Source: Cyrtodaria siliqua (Eukaryota; Mollusca; Bivalvia; Adapedonta; Hiatellidae). Taken from it: a DNA stretch of 64,000 nt. The notes under the pieces are model-generated. The model saw nothing but the letters and a program-made list of their open reading frames with translations, was not told the origin of the DNA and ran no database searches. The position numbers and the translations under genes were made by a program. Positions 25,301 through 40,300 of this stretch are shown here, piece by piece. The stretch is taken from positions 62,001 to 126,000 of the forward strand of contig JAWPHD010004381.1 in assembly GCA_037043455.1 (NCBI GenBank). The letters run 5' to 3'. Position 1 is the first letter of the stretch. Each line of letters opens with the position of its first letter.

Positions 25301-28300
25301 TACATCAATCTACCAGACACAAACATCTATCTACCAGACACAAATATCAATCTGTAAGACTCAAACATCAATCTTCCAGACTCAAACATCAGTCAACCAG
25401 ATTCAAAGATCAATCTACCAGACACAAACATCAATCTGTAAGACTCAAACATCAATCTACCAGACTCAGACATTAATCTACCAGACTCAAACATCAATAT
25501 ATCAGACTCAGAAATCAATCTACCAGACCCAAACATCAACCTATCGGACACAAACTTCAATCTACCAGACTCTAACATCACTCTACCAGACCCAAACATC
25601 AATCTACCCGACTCGGACATCAAACTACCACTCAAACATCAATCTACCAGACCCAAACATCAATCTACCAGACTCGAACATCAATCTACCACTCAAACAT
25701 CAATCTACCAGACCAGGGCTTTTTTTTGGCCAAATTTATAGCCGATATTCGGTCATATTCCCAATCACCAAAAGTATATTTTTTTCCCAATTTATGGACA
25801 AAAAAAAAGTCACATAATTCCAAGTATTACGTAAAGAAACATAAAAATCAGAAGGGAAATCACAAACGATCGACTTATTATTCAAACAAGCCGCACTGTC
25901 ATCCCAGTCAGTCCTTGCACCCGACACAGAAACCTTGTCTAAAGCCAGCGCTACTGCTATTTGTAGTACAATTTCTGACCATGGTGAGTCTGAACCATTA
26001 ATTTCTGACCATGGTGAGTCTGAACCATTTAAAAAAACTGATTTGCCTAATATAAGGAATCGTGTTAATTCCATGCAATTATACCTGAAAAAGTATTTAT
26101 TATTGAAATTTAGCTGTTATTTTCCCCAATTTTGAGTAAAACAACGCTAAAATTCCCAATTCCAGGGGAAAGGTCATGTTCCCAAAATCATGAAAAAAAG
26201 CCCTGCAGACACTAACATCAATGTACCAGACTCAAACATCAATCTACCACACTCAGACATCAATCTACCAGACTCAAACATCAGTCAACCAGATTCAAAC
26301 ATCAATCTACCAGACACAAACATCAATCTACCAGACACAAACATCAGTCTACCAGACTCAAACTTCAGTCTACCACAAACAGAAATCTACCACAAATCAA
26401 TATACCAGACAAAACATCAATATAGCACACTCTGCCAGGCTCAAACTTTAATCTACCACAAACAGAAAACTACCACAAACATCAATCTACCAGACTCAAA
26501 CATCAATCTACCAGACTCAAACATCAATCTTTCAGACTCTAACAACAATCTACCAGACTCAAACATCAATCTGCCAGACCCAAACATCAATCTTTCAGAC
26601 TCTAACATCAATCTACCAGACTCAAACATCAGTCTACCAGACTCAAACATCAATCTACCAGACTCAAACTTCAGTCTGCCACAAACAGAAATCTACCACA
26701 AATCAATATACCAGACAAAAACATCAATATACAAGACACTAACATCAATCTACCAGACACAAACATCAATCTACCAGACTCAAACATCAGTCTACCAGAC
26801 TCAAACATCAAGACACAAACATCAATCTACCAGACACAGACATCAGTCTACCAGACTCAAACATCAATCTACCAGACTCAAACATCAATCAACCCTCACA
26901 AACATCAGTCTACCAGACTCAGACCTCAATCTACCAGACTCAGACATCAATATAACATACTCAGACATCAATATACCACTCAAACATCAATCTTCCACTC
27001 AGACATCAATCTACCAGACTCAGACATCAGTCTAACAAACTCAGACATCAATCTACCAAACACAAATATCAGTCTACCAGACTCAGACATCAATCTACCA
27101 GTCACAAACATCAATCTACCACTCAAACATCAATCTACCACTCAGACATCAATCTACCAGACTCAGACATCAGTCTAACAGACTCAGACATCAATCTACC
27201 AGACACAAACATCAATATACCACTCAAACATCAATCTACCACTCATACATCAATCTAACAGACTCAGACATCAGTCTAACAGACTCAGACATCATCTACC
27301 AAACACAAATATCAGTCTACCAGACTCAGACATCAATCTACCAGTCACAAACATCAATCTACCAGTCACAAACATTAATCTACCACTCAAACATCAATCT
27401 ATCCGACTCAGACGCCAATATACCAGACACAAGCATTGATCTATCAGACTCGAACATCAGTCTACCACTCAAACATCAATCTACCACACAGACATCAATC
27501 TACCAGACTCAACAACAATCTACCAGACTCAAACATCGATCTACCAGACTCAACATCAATCTACCACTCAAACATCAATCTACCACACAGACATCGATCT
27601 ACCAGACTCAAAATCAATCTACCACTCAGACATCAATCTATCAGACTCAGACATCAGTCTAGCAGACTCAAACATCGATCTACCAGACTCAAAATCAATC
27701 TACCACTCAAGCATCAATCTATCCGACTCAGACGCCAATATGAGGGCTGGCGTGGCGCAGTCGGTAGCGCGGCGGATTTGTAACCAGAGGCCCCGGGTTC
27801 AATCCTCCGTGGTGCCACTGAGTTCCGTCGGTGTGTTCTTGGGCAAGACACTTTTCCTTAGCCTCGTCCGTCGGATGGGGACGTAAACCGGGCGGTCCCG
27901 TGTATCGGTCTATCAACCGAGCACGTTAAAGAACCATAGGAATCTATTCGATAATAAGAGTAGGGCAGGTTCCCGGATTCCTATGTATCCTTCCCCTCTC
28001 TCTGGGGCGGCTATAAATAACCTGTACTGTGTTGATGAGCCGTTAAACAACATTCAATTCAATACAGACGCCAATATACCAGACACACGCATCGATCTAT
28101 CAGACTCGAACATCAATCTACCACTCAAACATCAATCTACCACACAGACATTGATCTACCAGACTCAACAAAATCTACCACTCAAACATCAATCTACCAC
28201 TCAGACATCAATCTACCACTCAAACATCAGTCTACCAGACTCAAACATCAATATACCAGACACAAACAGCAATCTATCAGGCTCAGACATCATTCAATCT

Positions 28301-31300
28301 ACCAGACTCAAACATTAATCTACCAGACACAAACATCAATCTACCTGACTAAAAATCTTTTTTTGACCTATTTTCAGTCAAGATGGTACCAGTATGGAGG
28401 TGGAGAGGTCGGAGGACATCGTCATGACAACACTCAACTGGAGTCACATGGCTGATCTCATTCAGCCAATCAAACTCCTTTTGAAGTCTCTTCTTAGTGA
28501 AGTAGCAGCCAATTATCAAATAAAGGTATCAGCTCATCAGCGGTGGGATTTGCAAATCAAGAGCTAATTTATAGATTATAATTTCACGCTAATTAATGTG
28601 CATTTGAAAAAGTAAACTAGTTAATAATAGTTCTTTAATTTTTGCTGCTTCTGTAATACATAAATATAATCCAATATGGCTGCTTCGGTTTCAAGTATTC
28701 CTAAACAAAGCAATGCCAAGTAAAACAGTTTGAAGTTCTCAGTACTTCTTCCTACGTTTTGGCGCGTCATGACATTAAATGATACATTTATTTAAACCCT
28801 TTGGGAAGATAATTTACTTTGTTAGTTTTATATTTATGTTTAAAGTCGATGCAGTCCAAATTTATGATGTTTGAAGTAAATTTATACATAGATGCTTATG
28901 TAGAGTAATTTTCTGTTTCACCGCAACATTATGTCGTTGTTTGTTTTACATATCTCGTATAAAATACTTTATTATTTGACTGAGCATTATTTCTCTTGTT
29001 TGTGCAGTATATATTTAGGGTAAATTAACTATTTCACCACAATATTATTTCTCTTGTTTGTGCAGTATATATTTAGGGTAAATTAACTATTTCACCACAA
29101 TATTATTTCTCTTGTTTGTGCAGTATATATTTAGGGTAAATTTACTATTTCACCACAATTGTATTTCTCTTGTTTGTGCAGTATATATTTAGGGTAGACT
29201 TACTATTTCACCACAATATTATTTCTCTTGTTTGTGCAGTATATATTTAGGGTAGATTTACTATTTCACCACAATGTTATTTCTCTTGTTTGTGCAGTAT
29301 ATATTTAGGGTAAATTTATTATTTCACCACTATTATTTCTCTTGTTCGTGCAGTATATATTTAGGGTAAATTTACTATTTCACCACAATATTATTTCTCT
29401 TGTTTGTGCAGTATATATTTAGGGTAAATTTACTATTTCACCACAATTGTATTTCTCTTGTTTGTGCAGTATATATTTAGGGTAAATTTATTATTTCACC
29501 ACTATTATTTCTCTTGTTTGTGCAGTATATATTTAGGGTAAATTTACTATTTCACCACAATATTATTTCTCTTGTTTGTGCAGTATATATTTAGGGTAAA
29601 TTTACTATTTCACCACAATATTATTTCTCTTGTTTGTGCAGTATATATTTAGGGTAAATTTACTATTTCACCACAATATTATTTCTCTTGTTTGTGCAGT
29701 ATATATTTAGGGTAAATTTACTATTTCACCACAATATTATTTCTCTTGTTTGTGCAGTATATATTTAGGGTAAATTTACTATTTCACCACAATTGTATTT
29801 CTCTTGTTTGTGCAGTATATATTTAGGGTAAATTTACTATTTCACCACAATTGTATTTCTCTTGTTTGTGCAGTATATATTTAGGGTAGATTTACTATTT
29901 CACCACAATGTTATTTCTCTTGTTTGTGCAGTATATATTTAGGGTAAATTTACTATTTCACCACAATATTATTTCTTTTGTTTGTGCAGTATATATTTAG
30001 GGTAAATTTACTATTTCACCACAATTGTATTTCTCTTGTTTGTGCAGTATATATTTAGGGTAAATTTACTATTTCACCACAATATTATTTCTCTTGTTTG
30101 TGCAGTATATATTTAGGGTAAATTTACTATTTCACCACAATATTATTTCTCTTGTTTGTGCAGTATATATTTAGGGTAAATTTACTATTTCACACCACAA
30201 TATTATTTCTCTTGTTTGTGCAGTATATATTTAGGGTAAATTTACTATTTCACCACAATATTATTTCTCTTGTTTGTGCAGTATATATTTAGGGTAAATT
30301 TACTATTTCACCACAATATTATTTCTCTTGTTTGTGCAGTATATATTTAGGGTAAATTTACTATTTCACCACATTTTTATTTCTCTTGTTTGTGCAGTAT
30401 ATATTTAGGGTAAATTTACTATTTCTCCACAATATTATTTCTCTTGTTTGTGCAGTATATATTTAGGGTAAATTTACTATTTCACCACAGTATTATTTCT
30501 CTTGTTTGTGCAGTATATATATAGGGTAAATTTACTATTTCACCACAATTGTATTTCTCTTGTTTGTGCAGTATATATTTAGGGTAGATTTACTATTTCA
30601 ACACAATGTTATTTCTCTTGTTTGTGCAGTATATATTTAGGGTAGATTTACTATTTCACCACAATGTTATTTCTCTTGTTTGTGCAGTATATATTTAGGG
30701 TAAATTTACTATTTCACCACAATTGTATTTCTCTTGTTTGTGCAGTATATATTTAGGGTAAATTTACTATTTCACCACTATTATTTCTCTTGTTTGTGCA
30801 GTATATATTTAGGGTAAATTTACTATTTCACCACAATATTATTTCTCTTGTTTGTGCGGTATATATTTAGGGTAAATTTACTATTTCACCACAATATTAT
30901 TTCTCTTGTTTGTGCAGTATATATTTAGGGTAGATTTACTATTTCACCACAATGTTATTTCTCTTGTTTGTGCAGTATATATTTAGGGTAAATTTATTAT
31001 TTCACCACTATTATTTCTCTTGTTTGTGCAGTATATATTTAGGGTAAATTTACTATTTCACCACTATTATTTCTCTTGTTTGTGCAGTATATATTTAGGG
31101 TAAATTTACTATTTCACCACAATATTATTTCTCTTGTTTGTGCGGTATATATTTAGGGTAAATTTACTATTTCACCACAATATTATTTCTCTTGTTTGTG
31201 CAGTATATATTTAGGGTAAATTTACTATTTCACCACAATTGTATTTCTCTTGTTTGTGCAGTATATATTTAGGGTAGATTTACTATTTCACCACAATGTT

Positions 31301-34300
31301 ATTTCTCTTGTTTGTGCAGTATATATTTAGGTTAAATTTATTATTTCACCACAATATATTTTCTCTTGTTTGTGCAGTATATATTTAGGGTAAATTTACT
31401 ATTTCACCACAATATTATTTCTCTTGTTTGTGCAGTATATATTTAGGGTAAATTTACTATTTCACCACAATTGTATTTCTCTTGTTTGTGCAGTATATAT
31501 TAGGGTAATTTTACTATTTCACCACAATATTATTTCTCTTGTTTGTGCAGTATATATTTAGGGTAAATTTACTATTTCACCACAATATTATTTCTCTTGT
31601 TTGTGCAGTATATATTTAGGGTAAATTTACTATTTCACACCACAATATTATTTCTCTTGTTTGTGCAGTATATATTTAGGGTAAATTTACTATTTCACCA
31701 CAATTGTATTTCTCTTGTTTGTGCAGTATATATTTAGGGTAGATTTACTATTTCACCACAATGTTATTTCTCTTGTTTGTGCAGTATATATTTAGGTTAA
31801 ATTTATTATTTCACCACAATATATTTTCTCTTGTTTGTGCAGTATATATTTAGGGTAAATTTACTATTTCACCACAATTGTATTTCTCTTGTTTGTGCAG
31901 TATATATTAGGGTAATTTTACTATTTCACCACAATATTATTTCTCTTGTTTGTGCAGTATATATTTAGGGTAAATTTACTATTTCACCACAATATTATTT
32001 CTCTTGTTTGTGCAGTATATATTTAGGGTAAATTTACTATTTCACCACAATATTATTTCTCTTGTTTGTGCAGTATATATTTAGGGTAAATTTACTATTT
32101 CACCACAATATTATTTCTCTTGTTTGTGCAGTATATATTTAGGGTAAATTGACTATTTCACCACAATATTATTTCTCTTGTTTGTGCAGTATATATTTAG
32201 GGTAAATTGACTATTTCACCACAATATTATTTCTCTTGTTTGTGCAGTATATATTTAGGGTAAATTGACTATTTCACCACAATATTATTTCTCTTGTTTG
32301 TGCAGTATATATTTAGGGTAAATTTACTATTTCACCACAGTGTTATTTCTCTTGTTTGTGCAGTATATATATAGGGTAAATTTACTATTTCACCACAATA
32401 TTATTTCTCTTGTTTGTGCAGCATATATATAGGGTAAATTTACTATTTCACCACTATTATTTCTCTTGTTTGTGCAGTATATATTTAGGGTAAATTTACT
32501 ATTTCACCACAATATTATTTCTCTTGTTTGTGCGGTATATATTTAGGGTAAATTTACTATTTCACCACAATATTATTTCTCTTGTTTGTGCAGTATATAT
32601 TTAGGGTAAATTTACTATTTCACCACAATTGTATTTCTCTTGTTTGTGCAGTATATATTTAGGGTAGATTTACTATTTCACCACAATGTTATTTCTCTTG
32701 TTTGTGCAGTATATATTTAGGTTAAATTTATTATTTCACCACTATATATTTTCTCTTGTTTGTGCAGTATATATTTAGGGTAAATTTACTATTTCACCAC
32801 AATATTATTTCTCTTGTTTGTGCAGTATATATTTAGGGTAAATTTACTATTTCACCACAATTGTATTTCTCTTGTTTGTGCAGTATATATTAGGGTAATT
32901 TTACTATTTCACCACAATATTATTTCTCTTGTTTGTGCAGTATATATTTAGGGTAAATTTACTATTTCACCACAATATTATTTCTCTTGTTTGTGCAGTA
33001 TATATTTAGGGTAAATTTACTATTTCACACCACAATATTATTTCTCTTGTTTGTGCAGTATATATTTAGGGTAAATTTACTATTTCACCACAATATTATT
33101 TCTCTTGTTTGTGCAGTATATATTTAGGGTAAATTTACTATTTCACCACAATATTATTTCTCTTGTTTGTGCAGTATATATTTAGGGTAAATTTACTATT
33201 TCACCACAATATTATTTCTCTTGTTTGTGCAGTATATATTTAGGGTAAATTGACTATTTCACCACAATATTATTTCTCTTGTTTGTGCAGTATATATTTA
33301 GGGTAAATTGACTATTTCACCACAATATTATTTCTCTTGTTTGTGCAGTATATATTTAGGGTAAATTTACTATTTCACCACAGTGTTATTTCTCTTGTTT
33401 GTGCAGTATATATATAGGGTAAATTTACTATTTCACCACAATATTATTTCTCTTGTTTGTGCAGCATATATATAGGGTAAATTTACTATTTCACCACAAT
33501 ATTATTTCTCTTGTTTGTGCAGTATATATTCAGGGTAAATTTACTATTTCACCACAATATTATTTCTCTTGTTTGTGCAGTATATATTTAGGATAAATTT
33601 ACTATTTCACCACAATATTATTTTTCTTTTTTGTGCAGTATATATTTAGGGTAGATTTACTATTTCACCACAATATTATTTCTCTTGTTTGTGCAGTATA
33701 AATTTAGGGTAAATTTACTATTTCACCACAATATTATTTCTCTTGTTTGTGCAGTATATATTTAGGGTAAATTTACTATTTCACCACAATAATATTTCTC
33801 TTGTTTGTGTAACATATATATAGGATAATTTACTATTTCAACACTATTTCATTATTTTCAAATATTAACATTATTTCTCTTGTTTGTTTTACAGAAGCCA
33901 AGTTTACAAGTACCGTCTGCCTGTCTGAACTTTGTCACAACTTACTATGTACATTGTCAAAGCCAGGTACGTCACATGAATTATGTTGTAGTTGTGAAAG
34001 ATTCTTCACACAAATTGAAAATGTTTGGCACTTAGTTAATACATTCTTAACAACTGTTAAAAGGACAGAACTCCTTGACCAGTGTCCGATAGAAACAAGA
34101 ACTAAATGACCTGGTGTCTTGACCAGTGTCCCATAGAAATTAGAGGTTAATATTCGGCCATGGTTTGCCTTTTGTCGATAATGGCACAGTGTGCCGATTC
34201 TGTACCGATTATGGATTTTGAAAAAGGCCTGATCAGGGCTCTGGAAATATTTTGAAAATCCACTTGCCCTGGGCAAGTGGATTTTCAGAATCCACTTGCC

Positions 34301-37300
34301 CTGTTCAAAATCCACTTGCCCTGTCCAAAATGTCACTTGCCCCAAATTCAAAAGTCACTTGTCCCAAAATCAAGCCTTTGTCAACGTACCAAACTTTTCT
34401 AGACGCTGCGCGCCACCGACGTATCCATGGTGGGTAGTAGATTACGTTTAGGGCTGGATTTCACTGGAGAATCACGAGAAATAGATCCATTTTCAGATTG
34501 GCTGGGTGAACACAAATCAACACCATCACTACTATCCTTAAATCCAAGTTCACTGTCAGACTGACCACCAGAATCACACAAATCAACATTTCTAAGATCA
34601 CCAGGTGTATTTTCCTCAGTAATTTTAGACACATGTTTAGGTTTTGTCCTTACAAGGAACGTTATAGAGACATGGTTAATTTGTAACTTTTTTTGTAAGA
34701 TTGTTGAAATAATGAAGGATCATTTATTAAATACTGCATCATGTAATTACCCACAGGAATCGGACATATTGTTAATGCATGTAATAAACCACATTGACTA
34801 TCAACTACTAGTATATTAAAATATTTTTTTATATACATGCGGGGACCTACATATGGGGATACTGTACTATGTTTACAATACGTCCGATTCCTATGAATTA
34901 CCATATAAACTCATGAATATCAAAAGAAACAATGACCCCTTTCACACATTTCCAAACCGCCTTTGATTACATCATCAATTTTACATCAACATTCGTGAAT
35001 GTGTTTCAAAAGTTTCCCTTTATAGTAACTGCAAACAAAACATCTGCCTACTCAGCTTTAATCTTCAACGCCAGGCCACAAATAAAGTGATAATCGTGTT
35101 ACCAAATGTGCCAAACAAAATACAAACTCGCAAACAAAGTTTGTTTAATAATATGTGTCAAAATAACTTCAATAAAGCAACCCGCTGCATTCACATACCT
35201 TCCTTAATTAGTGCCAGTAATTAATTTCTACGTTATTTGTGTATAGTACAGTACTTGCCGTAATCGTTTATAAATTGCTGTTTGTTTACAATTTTCCAAT
35301 GACCCGCGTTTCACCTTTTACACAGCTATAAGTACTTGGCGGACTGATCAGTGTGTATTCATTACCTTTTCCGATAACATTCAGCGTCAATACACAATAT
35401 GCGTTGCATACAATCTTGGTGCGGTTATACTCTTCAAACATAATTCGAAAGTTCGGCTAAACATATATGATTTATGTTGCGCGTAAAATAATGCATAACA
35501 GAAGTCTACAAACTTTACAATGGTTACGTTTTATCGATTATAATTGGATTAATTTTTGGGATGGTCTTATCATGTTAGTAGAGGACACACTTTAGTATAA
35601 ATAGGGAGATGAATATTATTAATGCTATCGGCGCATGGACATTTTTGATTGGCACCTCAAACTTTCCTCGGCCAATCAGGTTTTGACAAACTGTCAAAGT
35701 GGGAGGGATTTCTTAATTACCGCTCGCGGCGAAAGCGATGGGTTCGTAATCGGCACACTTTATGATAAGCCGAGTTTTCGTTTGATTTTTTGTCTAAAAC
35801 GGAAACGTCCAGTCGGGCAAGTGTCGGACAACCAGATTTGCGAAGGACACCTGCCCGCACCCAAATTCCACTTGCCCGTGGCGTCGGGCAACCATATTTC
35901 CGGAGCCCTGCAGTGATAAAGATATTTTTCTACTAAAATGTGTTACTATTTCTAGTAAGGTATGTTATAACAAGAACTAAATGACCTGCTGTCTTGACAG
36001 AGGTATGACCCTTGAATTATTTAAATATGCTGTATTTTGCTTCATTACATCTCCAGCACCTTCATTTTTCATCTGATCTTTCCCAAACTTTCCCAAACTT
36101 GGCCAGATTGTTGATATCAGTGAAAGCTCAGGACACCAAATAGAAACAGCAGAGCTGTGGTCCTTGTTTTTTTTCCATCGGAGTGTTTAAAGCTTTATCA
36201 AGTTCAACTAGAACGAATTCGACGACGCGCCATCGCAAATACTCAAGTTTTCTTCACACAGGTCAATTCCCTTTAACCATGTATTCATTTTACATGTAAT
36301 TGTTTTGATTGTTCTTTGATACTCAGATCAGAAATAGTACTATTTATGCTTTTCTGTATACATGTATGACACCGTAAATGAATAAAAAATGTTAAGGGTA
36401 TTTGTGCATTCCCAGAGTCCCACGGTGAATGAAAAATAGACATTTGGCCTAATTTACCTCCCCCCACCCCACCCAGTCAAATTAAACTGATGTTCCCAAA
36501 ATCATTACATTTTATTGAGAAAGAAAAATTTATATTTGACCCAATTTACCTCTCGGAGCGAAATATAATGTCTTGCACGCTGTCATCATATGTTGAAGTC
36601 ATACCCTAAGTTTGAATTCCGTTCGGCGGTTTAGGAGGAGATATGGTAACGAACGGATAGACGGACAAACCGAGGCGATTTTAATATACCCTGTTTTATT
36701 TCAAAAACGTGGGTATAATAACCGGCAAAATTTGAACAGAAACAGCAGAATTGTGGTTCTTGACTGAATGAAATTGCTCTTTTGCTTTATAACACTCTAG
36801 GTTATTCAATTTTCATCCAATGTTTACCAAATTTTTTCTGTATGTTCATTTCAATATCTGTTGAATCTGTATGAATATATACATGTACTAGAAGCATGTA
36901 TACTATACACAAATATACTGTATACACACATATATACAATATACACATATACCCGGCATGCATGATGCGTACATACTATATACACATATATTCCATTGAC
37001 ACATATAGTATCTATACCAATAAACTATATACAAACATAAACCATATAGCATATATTATATTTTATTTTCAGCTGTCAGGTGTTGTAACAATCAAGAGTC
37101 TAGAAGACATGGAGGAGATCTACATCACGTGCATGCAACACTGGAACTCGTTTGGTTTTCAGACCATCAGGTCTTCTCTGAGGTAAATGATTTTAAAGCT
37201 GAATTTAAGCCATGTTAGCTAGTAGAGCATCCGCTGACCCCTTTTGGACCTCTTGTTTAAATCATGTTTATGGAAAATATTGAAAATTTGAGCGTTAAAA

Positions 37301-40300
37301 TTGAAGCATTGTATGTGAAAGAGTGAACACTGGGTGATTCAATTTTATAAAAGTTCAAAGTTCATTGATGTTGGCTTTAAAACCTTCATTTACTGAAGTT
37401 CTAATCTAAATATTGCTGTAATTTGTTTCAAATTATCAAAAATTGGTTGCCCATTTTTTCAATATTTCCCAAGTAACCTGATACAATTTTATTAATAAGG
37501 CCAGAAAGAAAAATACCTGTGTTTCTGGTTACTCAGTTGAAAAAATTAGGGTAGGTAGCTATAGGTAGGTATTTTTTTTCTTTTCTTTTTTTTTTCATGG
37601 ATGTCAAAACTAATCGGATTCTATTGTAATATATATAGCATCTTTGCTAGGAGTTTAATTAAGTTTTAATTCAAGAATGACACAGCCTAAGTGTCCTATC
37701 ATGCTGACGCACACAAATCATCTTTTATTTTTGCAAATATTTGTTTGATTTTTGACATTACGCTTAGTATTTATATCACTTCTGGATATTTTTGTATATA
37801 AAACCACATACCTATAAATAACAAATATATAGGATACTGTGAAATGTATATCTGTTTCACGTGACAGTGCGGAAATTAATGTATTTTTATACAATTTCTT
37901 ATTTAGAAAATAAATTGTAAGAAAAACTATTATATATCCCATATTGCCATTTATTTTAATATGAATCTTTGCATGTATTCTTATCAAAATCTATGAATAT
38001 TTGAAAGAGAAGTTCGAAGAAAAAGTTAAGGTGCTATGTGATAGTTTGGCCACTTCATTGTTTCAGAAAGAAAGTGTCCAATCCGTTTGTTATTCTGTCA
38101 TAAAACTAAACTTTTAATAATATTAAAAACTGTCATTAACACGAGTCGTACATTAAGCCTGTCTTTTTTTTTTTAAATGAATCACTGAATTTATATCAAT
38201 GTATCCAAATGAAAAGAATCATAAAAAATAATAATCAAATCTAGACAAAAGAATATATAAATAATAGTTGCCTTCAATCACAATTTGTTTTTGTTTTTTT
38301 CGTGTTATTTGTTGAAAAACATATTTTAAGTTTTCCTGAAAAAATGTCCCAGAGAAATGTAGCTATAGACAAGGTGTGAAGCTCTCTCTGGTCTATATTT
38401 ATGTTTATTACTTTTTCCGTTGTTGAAATCACATCGGAGTGAATTGATTGACACTGGTACATTCGGGGAATCGCCACCAATAGCCTTGAATATGTGCTTT
38501 ATTTTGTTCCATAGTGATGTATACCTAATTGGAAATCGCGTTTTTCGAAGCATTTTGACTTGTCACAGAAAAACGGTTTGAACGAATTTTTTTCGGTTTT
38601 CGGTTTCGAGAATGACATACATCTGCGATTCCAACCAGCTCAGATTTGTAGATAATTCTCGGAATTTGGCCAGAGAAAAAATTGATGAAAGCAGTTAGGT
38701 ATCATATCATATCATCTCTGGACATAATTAGTTTCATAACCAGAGAGAGCTTCACACATTGTCTATAACTACATTACTCTGGGACATTTTTTCAGGAAAA
38801 CTTAAAACATGTTTGTTTTCAACAAATAACACGGAAATCTTTTTTTAATTTTTTTTTATTTCTTTTTTTTAAATTTATTTTTTTATTTTTTTTATTTCTT
38901 TTTTATAATAAAAAAATGTAGGGTCGGCGTGAAAAATAGGCACGGTCGGGTAACCAGAAACACAGGTATTTTTTTCCTCCGCCTAAGTATCATTAAGAAA
39001 AAAAAGTACATGTTTTGGGTTTACAGAAAATCCACAGTTTTTTAAAAAATGAATGGCCACATAAGAACATTTATTGCAGTCAGCAAACATGTTCTAAATG
39101 TTTTTATGCTATAATTTGTTGAACTGTAAGTACAGATGCAAGTTTCAGTTGTACATATAGTTCTTAAGAAGTCAGTGTTCTTTGAAAGTGTTATATATGT
39201 TGTCTGGTTTTTTAAGCTGCGACCAGTAGGAAACTTATCTGTCTTGTTAAATGTGACTGGCATTCATTTTTTGTCCGAACTTATTGAATCGGTGAATTTT
39301 AAATGAAAAGTTTACCATATCTTTGTACGGGCATGCCAAATCTCCGGATAATTCTCCAGATTTTTCTTTTGCTCTCCGGATCTCTGGATTTACGTGTACA
39401 ATCTCCCATCCAGTCTTACTTTAAAAAAATGTTCTTGATTTAAAAGCTATATTTTCACTGTTTATCAGATATTTCGTGCGTTGGCCCTTTTACACTCCCT
39501 AGTCGACGATGCAAAGTAGAGTATTTACAAGTATCAAATCAATGGCGGGTCATCAGTGTAATGCACTGGCTGAATAGATAATTAACACCCAACAGAGAGT
39601 AATAAACCACGTCTTTGATCTCTGCACCTAAGGACATAATTAGTTTCTTCAGTGACAATATAACATGTGCAATAGCAGCAATATATTACTGACTTCTTTA
39701 ATTGGTCAACCTAATTGAAATAGCAAGTGTTAGAAGCTGGCGACTCCTGCTATGTGGTGTCACTATAACAGCTGCTACCGTGCAGCACAATGATTATAAT
39801 TTGTTTAAGAGTTAAGAAGATTTTGTATTTGCATTTAGCATGTATCTGAGTAGAATAGTGCACTTTCATGAAAAAACAGTTGTCCAAACAAATGTCCGTC
39901 CGTCCGACCCGAAATCTTGTCTTCGCGATAACTTAAGAACAGCTACCACTACAAACACGAAACTTGGCAGGAATGTTTGTGTCATGGTCTAGTTGTGCAC
40001 CTCCCCTTTTGGGTAGATTTTCTATGCTATGGTAACAAAACTTGTAAAAAATTAATTAAAATTGTTTGTCTTCTCGATAACTCAAGAACAGCTGGCACTA
40101 CAAACTCGAAACTTGGCAGGAATGTTTGTGTCATGGTCTAGTTGTACACCTCCCCTTTTGGGTAGATTTGCTTCAGAAATCTATGCTACGGTAACAAAAC
40201 TTGTAAAAAAATAATTAAAATTGTTTGTCTTCTCGATAACTCAAGAACAGCTGGCATTACAGACTCAAATTTTGCAGAAAGGTTTGTGTCATGGCTTAGT

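Larger units (their letters stand above)
25094..28350 (+). repeat. 21-base array, interrupted by two insertions
   Basis: Over 100 units of CATCAATCTACCAGACTCAA plus A, with variants CACAAA and a 14-base short form CATCAATCTACCACT-CAAA. It is split by elements at 25714-26205 and 27742-28064. The unit is seven codons long, so frames reading NINLPDS persist for up to 281 codons; these are not genes. Fills the intron between exons 11 and 12. Confidence 0.95.

Noticed and set aside
26190..27035. Frame of 281 codons reading NINLPDS repeats, and minus-strand counterparts
   Set aside because: Translation of the 21-base array; no start context, splice context or non-repeat domain.
27745..27820. Functional tRNA gene
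   Set aside because: Boxes A and B are good, but the sequence continues into a SINE body with tail and target duplication and the arms do not pair fully. The same reasoning applies at 110-190 and 41170-41350.
28985..33894. CRISPR-like array (regular repeats)
   Set aside because: Units are contiguous with no unique spacers, in a eukaryotic intron; it is a minisatellite. The same holds for every other array here.
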